Assembly (NCBI GenBank): GCA_021788365.1
Contig: JAJYKS010000007.1
Coordinates: 1-33,141 of the forward strand
DNA from: a bacterium
GTDB lineage: Bacteria > Patescibacteria > Microgenomatia > UBA1400 > UBA12108
Direction: 5' to 3'
Length of the DNA: 33,141 nt
Under the pieces are notes generated by a model that saw only the letters and a list, made by a program, of their open reading frames with translations, did not search any database and was not told the DNA's origin. The position numbers and the translations under genes were made by a program. Positions 14,630 to 20,138 of the stretch are shown here, in pieces (the stretch's first letter is position 1; every line of letters starts with the position of its first letter).

Positions 14630-15604
14630 ATGAAAAAAACACTAAACGCTGCAGTCATCACATGTCTCACACTACTTATTTCTCCCCTCGTTCCACGAGC
14701 TCACGCGCAGTCTATTGGGCTATCGATATCACCCCCGACGGTGGAAATTTTGCTCTCTCCGAACAAAAAGGTTATACAGACATTTCAACTCACAAACCAG
14801 GGAGAAAATACCGAAATAGTGCCAGAAATACACGCCGTTGTGCCAAGTGATTCTGCCGGTCACGTCGTGGTCGATCCCGCCCCCCTTTCGCCCACAAAAA
14901 TCCCGCTCATCATAAGTTGTGATCATACCTTAGGTACGCCGTTTTCAATTGCGGGTGGCGCGACAGTTCCCGTCACATTGAGTGTGGAGGGAGCAAGTAG
15001 CGACACTGTTACCGATACCTATTTTGCACTCGTACTCAAAGTGGTCCCATCCACACCGTCCCAAACACACACACTTTCTCCCACGCTTCCCGCCATCTCA
15101 ACCCTGGTATTTGTCACCCTGACGCAAACGGGTACCCTGCCCATAAATCTCGAAATTGGTAACTTCGACCCGCCCCTAGTCCAAGATTCGTGGGGAGTGC
15201 TCACCATCACACCCACCATTAAAAACACCGCACCGGTCATGATCCGCCCCAAAGGGACATACACCATCCTCTCTCCCCAGGGGAAAACGATCCTCTCGCT
15301 CCCCTTTTTCCCTAATCTGATATTAAAGACATCAGAACGGATCATTTTAGGTGAGAAAATGGCTGATGACGGCAAAACACCAGAGGCAATATCGCTCTCC
15401 TGGTCGCCACATTGGTACGACGTAGGCCCCTATCGGCTCCATCTAGCAGTCACAACCGAGGGTGGCACCAAAGTCACCGAAATCGAAAAAGTAGTCTGGC
15501 TCCTCCCTATACGAGCAACTATATTCACTGCACTGCTAGCACTATCAGCAATGACACTGCTTATATACTTCAAGAAGCGTCAAATATCTTCTACACATCC
15601 ATGA
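14630..15604 (+). CDS. Membrane-anchored DUF916/DUF3324-like protein, 324 aa
   Basis: A signal peptide (about 1-27) is followed by two immunoglobulin-like domains. The first (about 28-165) begins with the family-typical LSISPPTVEILLSPNKKVIQTFQLTN segment. The second (about 170-290) has a P-x-x-IKNTAPVMIRPKGTY strand. A C-terminal membrane helix (about 297-315) and a basic tail (KKRQ) close the protein. This is the full two-domain layout of the membrane partner of WxL proteins and is longer than the 2896 homologue. It is placed right after one secreted beta-protein and just before another, consistent with an anchor or assembly role. No clear ribosome binding site is visible. Confidence 0.8.
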   Translation: MKKTLNAAVITCLTLLISPLVPRAHAQSIGLSISPPTVEILLSPNKKVIQTFQLTNQGENTEIVPEIHAVVPSDSAGHVVVDPAPLSPTKIPLIISCDHTLGTPFSIAGGATVPVTLSVEGASSDTVTDTYFALVLKVVPSTPSQTHTLSPTLPAISTLVFVTLTQTGTLPINLEIGNFDPPLVQDSWGVLTITPTIKNTAPVMIRPKGTYTILSPQGKTILSLPFFPNLILKTSERIILGEKMADDGKTPEAISLSWSPHWYDVGPYRLHLAVTTEGGTKVTEIEKVVWLLPIRATIFTALLALSAMTLLIYFKKRQISSTHP

Positions 15605-15637
15605 CATAATTATCAAAACATAATACATAGTATTGTA

Positions 15638-15666
15638 TTGACAGACTACTCGAAAGTTGGTTAAGT
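15638..15666 (+). promoter_or_regulatory. Promoter of the 15675 surface-protein gene
   Basis: A perfect TTGACA (15638-15643) is followed by a 17-base spacer and TTAAGT (15661-15666). The transcript would start within a couple of bases of the ATG at 15675. AAAGG also lies just before the ATG, so a Shine-Dalgarno role cannot be excluded. Confidence 0.55.
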
Positions 15667-15674
15667 AAAGGTGT

Positions 15675-17105
15675 ATGTCTCAGAAAGCCCTGATAGCTAT
15701 CGGCGTCATTCTTGTCGCAACCGGAGTAGTTCTCTACAAACCAGGAAAACTGGATTCTGCGAACTTGACCAGCGTCAAAGATACACTCCAATCCTCCCGC
15801 CTCTCGGTCGCCGCCCGCGTGAACGCAACCGGCACTGCCGTGGGTGGTAGTAACGTACAGATTTACACTGTTGCTTCCTCCCCCTACTACACCATCAGTA
15901 CCGCCAATCTGAGGGCAGGTGATACTGTCACCATCGGCTCGCACGCCTACTCGGTTGTAGGTATCGTCGACTCTGCCAACTTCACTGTCTCCCCTGTCTT
16001 AATTACCGGCGACACTACCGACGGCACCGCCATATATCTAAAAGAGAAGCCCCAGCACGTCGTCACCTTTACGACTGCAACCGCCGTCCCCAACGGTTTC
16101 TTCCAAATCCTTCTCCCCAGTAACGCCACAACCGGCAACGACGGCAACCCAGATTTCAACGGCTACGATTTCAACACCACCGTGGACGTCGTAGGAACCA
16201 ACGCCACCAACTACACTTTTGTCACTGGGGTCGCGACCGCCTCCGGCGGAACAGGTTGCACTGCCCCAGCCAACTACCATTGTTTCGAGGTGCACTACTC
16301 CGGCTCGGGCGGCGTGAGCACCGCGATCACCATTAAGATCGGCAACACCAATGGCACCAACACTCCCATAGCCCCGGCGACAGGCAGCAGCCACACGGAG
16401 GGGACCGCCGACACCTATCCCTTCATCGTCAAAAACTTCGCAGCCAGCGCCAACCCCAACACCGCCACCCCGGTAGACCAAACTACGGGTAGGATCGCCC
16501 AAATAGAATCCGTCCGCGTGACCGCGACCGTCTCGCCGACCATCAGTTTTGCAATCGCCGGCCACGCCGCTTCCGGTACCGTCTGCGGCGTCACCCCCGA
16601 CATCGACACAACTACGGGTTCAAACGCTCCCCTCGCCGTCCCCTTTGGTACCATGACCTTAAACACCTTTAAAACCGCCGTGCAATCCCTTACCGTCTCC
16701 ACCAACGCCGCCTCGGGCTACGTGGTGACGGCCAGCGAGAACCAGCCGCTCGGGAAAAATGGCGCAACGAGCCCCACGATCGCCGACACTACCTGCGACG
16801 CTGGCACCTGCTCCCAGACTACGGCCGGCGAATGGGCAACCGCCACCCACAACGGCTTCGGCTATTCTCTCCAGAACACTTCGGCTACCACTATTGCCTT
16901 TCAATATAACGACTCCGCCGGCACATTCCACGCCAAGCAGTTCGCCGACATTTCCGCCGCCGAGACACCCCAGACACTCTTCAGTAGTACAACGGTCGCG
17001 AACGCCGAAGCCGCCTACGTCTGCTACCGTCTCTCCGTAGGCGCCACTCAGGCCGCCGGCGACTACGAGAACCAGATTACTTATACCGCAACCGGAACAT
17101 TTTAA
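15675..17105 (+). CDS. Large secreted Thr/Ser/Gly-rich surface protein, 476 aa
   Basis: One hydrophobic N-terminal helix (about 4-21) without a clear cleavage site may act as a membrane anchor. The rest is a beta-rich, Thr/Asn/Gly-rich exported protein with very few charged residues. A domain at about 120-230 carries a FFQILLPSNATTGNDGNPDF stretch. The C-terminal domain (about 345-476) is homologous to that of the 13858 protein, with matching paired Cys and the TTAG-x-W and GFGY motifs. GC-rich codon use is uniform through the gene. It is followed 9 bases later by a DUF916-like gene with a strong ribosome binding site, so the two are likely co-expressed. A structural surface-layer or matrix component is plausible but not shown. 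Confidence 0.75.
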   Translation: MSQKALIAIGVILVATGVVLYKPGKLDSANLTSVKDTLQSSRLSVAARVNATGTAVGGSNVQIYTVASSPYYTISTANLRAGDTVTIGSHAYSVVGIVDSANFTVSPVLITGDTTDGTAIYLKEKPQHVVTFTTATAVPNGFFQILLPSNATTGNDGNPDFNGYDFNTTVDVVGTNATNYTFVTGVATASGGTGCTAPANYHCFEVHYSGSGGVSTAITIKIGNTNGTNTPIAPATGSSHTEGTADTYPFIVKNFAASANPNTATPVDQTTGRIAQIESVRVTATVSPTISFAIAGHAASGTVCGVTPDIDTTTGSNAPLAVPFGTMTLNTFKTAVQSLTVSTNAASGYVVTASENQPLGKNGATSPTIADTTCDAGTCSQTTAGEWATATHNGFGYSLQNTSATTIAFQYNDSAGTFHAKQFADISAAETPQTLFSSTTVANAEAAYVCYRLSVGATQAAGDYENQITYTATGTF

Positions 17106-17114
17106 AAGGAGTTT

Positions 17115-18125
17115 ATGCTTCGCCTGCCCCACCCAACCCAAGTTGCAATTCGACGTATAAGACATATAGGACTTATATGTCTTATAGGACTTATAACATC
17201 AGTGCTACCGCCGAAGGCGTTAGCAGCTGATGTATCGTTGGTCGTCTCCCCACCCCGCTTCGACGTCGCCGGCAATCCCGGCGAGACGATCCAAAAGATC
17301 ATCAAAGTCACAAACAATAGCGCCACCCAAACATTAAACCTCAAGGCATTTGTCAAAGATTTCATCGTCCAGGACGATATGGGCACCCCCGTCCCGGTGT
17401 CGGTCACCGCCTCCGGCCGCTACTTCGCTTCACCCTGGTTTACCCTCGACCGTAGCTCCCTCACCATCCCCCCCAAAAGTGAAGACCAGCTCATCGTACT
17501 CATCCAGGTACCTAGAGATGCCTTGCCCGGCGGCCACTACGCCGGGGTCTTCTTCCAGCCCGTACCTGAGGGAGGGCTCAAGACCACCGTTTCTTACACG
17601 GCCTCACAGGTAGGTTCCCTTTTTGGCATCACGGTCGCCGGCAACGTCAAATACAACGCCATCATTAAAGACTTCTCCGTCGGCAAAAACTTGTACGAAT
17701 TTGGGCCGGTCGACTTTCAGGCAACTATCGAAAACCAATCGGACACCCACATCAGCCCCAAAGCCGACGTCAAGGTTTACGACATGCTGGGGCGCCAACT
17801 CACCGATCTTTCCCTCGACTCCGTCAACATCTTCCCCTTTACCAGTCGCACGATTGCGGGTAGGTGGGAAACGGTCTGGGGGCTAGGCCGCTATACTGCT
17901 ACCTTGACCGCCGCCTACGGCCCAAATGGCGCCGTTGCCACCCGCACGATCCTATTCTGGATCCTTCCCTACAAACTCATGACCGCGCTCGGCGTAATTC
18001 TCCTGGTCCTCATCGCCGTCTTTATCCTGATCCGCCGTCACATCTTGCATCGCGAAGACAAGCGGGACGATGAGATCGACGAGCTGAAGCGCAAGATTGT
18101 AGAGCTAGAGAATAAGAACCGGTAA
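17115..18125 (+). CDS. Membrane-anchored DUF916-like protein with repeat-built signal peptide, 336 aa
   Basis: The ATG follows a strong AAAGGAG site. The signal peptide (1-38, cleavage near ALA-A) has a hydrophobic core made of the 9-bp repeat, giving IRHIGLICLIGLI. The exported part has a DUF916-like domain (about 39-165: VVSPPRFDVAGNPGETIQK...ALPGGHYAGVFF) and a second immunoglobulin-like domain (about 170-280: FGPVDFQATIENQSDTHISP...). A membrane helix (about 286-308) is followed by a highly charged cytoplasmic tail (KRDDEIDELKRKIVELENKN) that should form a coiled coil. The tail could connect to a cytoplasmic partner; it is absent from the shorter homologues at 2896 and 14630. It pairs with the surface protein upstream. 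Confidence 0.85.
   Translation: MLRLPHPTQVAIRRIRHIGLICLIGLITSVLPPKALAADVSLVVSPPRFDVAGNPGETIQKIIKVTNNSATQTLNLKAFVKDFIVQDDMGTPVPVSVTASGRYFASPWFTLDRSSLTIPPKSEDQLIVLIQVPRDALPGGHYAGVFFQPVPEGGLKTTVSYTASQVGSLFGITVAGNVKYNAIIKDFSVGKNLYEFGPVDFQATIENQSDTHISPKADVKVYDMLGRQLTDLSLDSVNIFPFTSRTIAGRWETVWGLGRYTATLTAAYGPNGAVATRTILFWILPYKLMTALGVILLVLIAVFILIRRHILHREDKRDDEIDELKRKIVELENKNR
17157..17195. repeat. 9-bp tandem repeat cluster A (signal peptide)
   Basis: About four and a half units of an ATAnGnCTT-like 9-mer lie in frame. They encode the repeating I-x-x pattern that forms the hydrophobic core of the 17115 gene's signal peptide. Confidence 0.85.
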
Positions 18126-18128
18126 AGC

Positions 18129-18134
18129 TATACT
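18129..18134 (+). promoter_or_regulatory. -10 box of the 18141 gene, leaderless geometry
   Basis: TATACT is followed by six bases (GGTAGC) and the ATG at 18141, with no ribosome binding site. The -10 overlaps the region just after the previous gene's stop, so this gene can be transcribed independently of the upstream pair. Confidence 0.5.
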
Positions 18135-18140
18135 GGTAGC

Positions 18141-19418
18141 ATGCCCATCCCTGTCCCCAACCCACCATGTTCCCAGCATATAACTCCTATACGTCTTATA
18201 AGACTTATAAGTCTTATCGGACTTATAGTGGCGGCCATGCCGCCACATGCATTAGCAACTCCACCTCCCGCCACGAGTAGCGCACAGGTCTCCACCACCA
18301 TCCCCACTTTCTTCACGCCAAACGACACAACCGCCCCCACCGCCCCCCTTCTCCTTCGCCCCGCCGACGGCACCTACACCAGCGAAAAGACACTGGAGTT
18401 TGCCTGGCATCAAAGCACCGACATCGACTCCAATAAAATTATATATACATTATATCTGAATAACGTCGCCACCTACCTGGGCATAAGCAACGACGGAAAC
18501 GCCGAAGGCGCAGGCTATACCTCGCGGATCGAAGGCGGAGAAGTTCGCCTCATCCCCAATCCCCCGCTCCCCGACGGCACCTACGACTGGTACGTCACCG
18601 CCGAGGACCTGTCCGGCAACAAAAGCTACTCGGCGTCGTGGCACCTCACAGTTGACACCGTCCCGCCCACAATTCTCGTGACGGATATCGACACCTACCA
18701 TCACCTCGCGCTCGATTCTACTAACCCCGCTTCCGTCCCGCCAGGAACGAGCTTTGATGTAAATGGGCCAAAAGACGTGTACTTTACCGTTGTTACGGAA
18801 CCGTTTGCGACCATCTCACTCCAGTATCGGACCTATCTGTCCTATACGTCGTATCAAACCTATCCGTTTCCCACCGGCTCCGGTGGTCACGTCAACTCCT
18901 ACGCCCACTTTGACCCCGGTACCTACGAGGTGCTCATTTCAGCGGTGGACCGTGCCGGCCAGCCGGCCGCGCTGCCGCCACTGCTGCTTCGCGTCACCGC
19001 AGCAGCGGTGACTATCGGGCCTATCGGTCCTATTGGACGTATCGGCCCTATCAGCTTCCCCGCTCCGCTCACCTCTCTGCCTTCCACCATCTCGTACGTT
19101 GCCACTCGGGTAGGTATGGCAGGATATGTAGCCATTTCGCTAGCAGTATTAGTACTGATACTGCTCATATTCCTCTGGAACAGGCGGGACAACCTTATCT
19201 TGGTGGACGAGCATGGAAACCCCCTTGCCGCGAGTGTTTGGCACTCGCGGCAATATACGTCATATATGATATATAAGTCGTATAAGACGTATACAGGTAG
19301 GCTACGCGTCCCTCACCTAGGTCGCTACTCCACCCTCACGATCCGCACAAGCCGCATCACGCTCGTCCTCTCCCTCTGCCAAAATGCGCGCGTCTACACG
19401 GTCATAGTACCCCAATAA
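18141..19418 (+). CDS. Membrane-anchored FN3-like surface protein carrying three internal repeat clusters, 425 aa
   Basis: The signal peptide (about 1-39) is built from the 9-bp repeat (IRLIRLISLIGLI). A Thr/Pro-rich stretch leads to a fibronectin/cadherin-like domain (about 64-173: APLLLRPADGTYTSEKTLEFAW...GTYDWYVTAEDLSGN) and a second beta domain (about 178-290). The membrane helix lies at about 328-350 and is followed by a cytoplasmic C-terminal domain (DNLILVDEHGNPL...). The gene holds four 9-bp repeat clusters in total: one in the signal peptide; a Tyr-rich one in the second domain (18825-18863); an Ile/Gly/Pro one before the membrane helix (19014-19052); and a Tyr/Lys one in the cytoplasmic part (19254-19292), next to a 12-bp hairpin. 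The function is unknown; the context suggests envelope structure. Confidence 0.75.
   Translation: MPIPVPNPPCSQHITPIRLIRLISLIGLIVAAMPPHALATPPPATSSAQVSTTIPTFFTPNDTTAPTAPLLLRPADGTYTSEKTLEFAWHQSTDIDSNKIIYTLYLNNVATYLGISNDGNAEGAGYTSRIEGGEVRLIPNPPLPDGTYDWYVTAEDLSGNKSYSASWHLTVDTVPPTILVTDIDTYHHLALDSTNPASVPPGTSFDVNGPKDVYFTVVTEPFATISLQYRTYLSYTSYQTYPFPTGSGGHVNSYAHFDPGTYEVLISAVDRAGQPAALPPLLLRVTAAAVTIGPIGPIGRIGPISFPAPLTSLPSTISYVATRVGMAGYVAISLAVLVLILLIFLWNRRDNLILVDEHGNPLAASVWHSRQYTSYMIYKSYKTYTGRLRVPHLGRYSTLTIRTSRITLVLSLCQNARVYTVIVPQ
18180..18227. repeat. 9-bp tandem repeat cluster B (signal peptide)
   Basis: About five units (CTTATAAGA/CTTATAAGT variants) encode the I-R/S/G-L repeats of the 18141 gene's signal peptide. 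It is the same element and the same protein frame as cluster A, in a different gene. Confidence 0.85.
18825..18863. repeat. 9-bp tandem repeat cluster C (Tyr-rich frame)
   Basis: About four units are read in the frame giving TYR-x-x repeats (YRTYLSYTSYQTY) inside an exported beta domain of the 18141 protein. Confidence 0.8.
19014..19052. repeat. 9-bp tandem repeat cluster D (Ile/Gly/Pro frame)
   Basis: About four units are read in the Ile frame (IGPIGPIGRIGPI), in the stalk just before the membrane helix of the 18141 protein. Confidence 0.8.
19225..19253. repeat. 12-bp perfect hairpin beside cluster E
   Basis: TTGCCGCGAGTG (19225-19236), a 5-base loop, then its exact complement (19242-19253) lie in frame in the 18141 gene, directly abutting 9-bp cluster E. 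The element is internal to the coding sequence, so it is not a terminator. Confidence 0.75.
19254..19292. repeat. 9-bp tandem repeat cluster E (Tyr/Lys frame)
   Basis: About four units are read in the Tyr frame (YTSYMIYKSYKTY), in the cytoplasmic C-terminal part of the 18141 protein. Confidence 0.85.
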
Positions 19419-19455
19419 GTCCTATTTGACATATTCCTCCAATACGTCATATTTA
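19413..19455. repeat. 9-bp tandem repeat cluster F (intergenic)
   Basis: Degenerate units (CTATTTGAC, CAATACGTC) span the stop codon of the 18141 gene and the short gap before the 19461 gene. This is the only cluster of the eight that is mainly non-coding, and its copies are the most decayed. Confidence 0.6.
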
Positions 19456-19460
19456 TTACT

Positions 19461-19973
19461 ATGCCATATAAAGAACTGTTATCCTACCAGATGACAACGA
19501 TCATCTACGATCTAACCGATATTTTTGTAAGAAAATATATTGACAAACGCTCCCGTACCAGTGACCAAATGGTACAAGCCGCCAGGTCTAGTAAGCAAAA
19601 CATTGTTGAAGGCTGCAGCGAACGCACATCAAAAAAAAGCGAGCTCAAGCTCCTAGGCGTAGCCCGTGCCTCACTCAAAGAACTCCTGGAAGATTACGAA
19701 GATTACCTCAGGCAGCGCGGGCTCAGACAATGGGAAAAGTCCTCGCCAGAGTCCCTGGTAGTCCGTAATCTCTCATATAGGTCATATAAGACCTATCAGA
19801 CCTATACGTCCTATATGACAACCCCCAACAAAGCCGCCAATTGTCTTATCTGCCTCATAAATCAAGCCGGATATCTGCTCGACAAACAAATTACGAAAGC
19901 GGAACAAGATTTTCTGCAACATGGTGGGTACACAGAAAATTTGTTTCGACAGCGGCTTCAAAACCGAAAATAA
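19461..19973 (+). CDS. Four-helix-bundle (S23-type) protein with a Tyr-rich repeat insertion, 170 aa
   Basis: The sequence AARSSKQNIVEGCSERTSKKSELKLL (reported here as features at about residues 41-66, with SERTS and KSELKLL most conserved) followed by helix ARASLKELLEDYEDYL is diagnostic of the four-helix-bundle family first seen as rRNA intervening-sequence proteins. Their function is still unclear. Helices lie at about 5-25, 33-52, 60-85 and 125-150. Between helices 3 and 4 the 9-bp repeat inserts a Tyr-rich loop (SYRSYKTYQTYTSYM, about 105-119) that the family normally lacks. A terminator hairpin follows (20008-20033), and the gene sits alone between the surface cluster and the giant gene. 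Here it is not within an rRNA gene. Confidence 0.85.
   Translation: MPYKELLSYQMTTIIYDLTDIFVRKYIDKRSRTSDQMVQAARSSKQNIVEGCSERTSKKSELKLLGVARASLKELLEDYEDYLRQRGLRQWEKSSPESLVVRNLSYRSYKTYQTYTSYMTTPNKAANCLICLINQAGYLLDKQITKAEQDFLQHGGYTENLFRQRLQNRK
19776..19818. repeat. 9-bp tandem repeat cluster G (Tyr frame)
   Basis: About five units (TATARGWCC-like) in frame in the four-helix-bundle gene give repeated S/T-Y-x triplets between two helices. Confidence 0.85.
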
Positions 19974-20007
19974 CACATTCCCCCTGCATGTAAACGCGTG
20001 AAACTAT

Positions 20008-20033
20008 TACCGCAATCATTTGCGGTATTATTT
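20008..20033 (+). terminator. Intrinsic terminator after the four-helix-bundle gene
   Basis: TACCGCAA-TCAT-TTGCGGTA is a perfect 8-bp stem with a 4-base loop, followed by TTATTT. It lies 35 bases after the stop of the upstream gene and before the promoter of the giant gene. The T-tract is imperfect. Confidence 0.65.
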
Positions 20034-20047
20034 CTGGTCCCAGACTA

Positions 20048-20077
20048 TTGACACGCCTTGTACAACGCTTTTATAGT
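20048..20077 (+). promoter_or_regulatory. Promoter of the giant surface-protein gene
   Basis: A perfect TTGACA (20048-20053), an 18-base spacer and TATAGT (20072-20077) make the best -35/-10 pair in this gap. The leader would be about 55 bases and contains a TCCTGAGT-type palindromic repeat. No Shine-Dalgarno sequence is evident before the ATG at 20139. Confidence 0.6.
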
Positions 20078-20087
20078 AGACCTATGG

Positions 20088-20106
20088 TCCTGAGTTTATC
20101 GAAGGA
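20088..20106. repeat. TCCTGAGC-family palindromic repeat (copy 5) in the giant gene's leader
   Basis: TCCTGAGTTTATCGAAGGA is a diverged copy of the leuS element. It keeps the complementary TCCT...AGGA ends and lies between the promoter and the start codon of the giant gene. Confidence 0.65.
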
Positions 20107-20138
20107 TAACAGTGTATAACGAAATATAACTACAAGAT

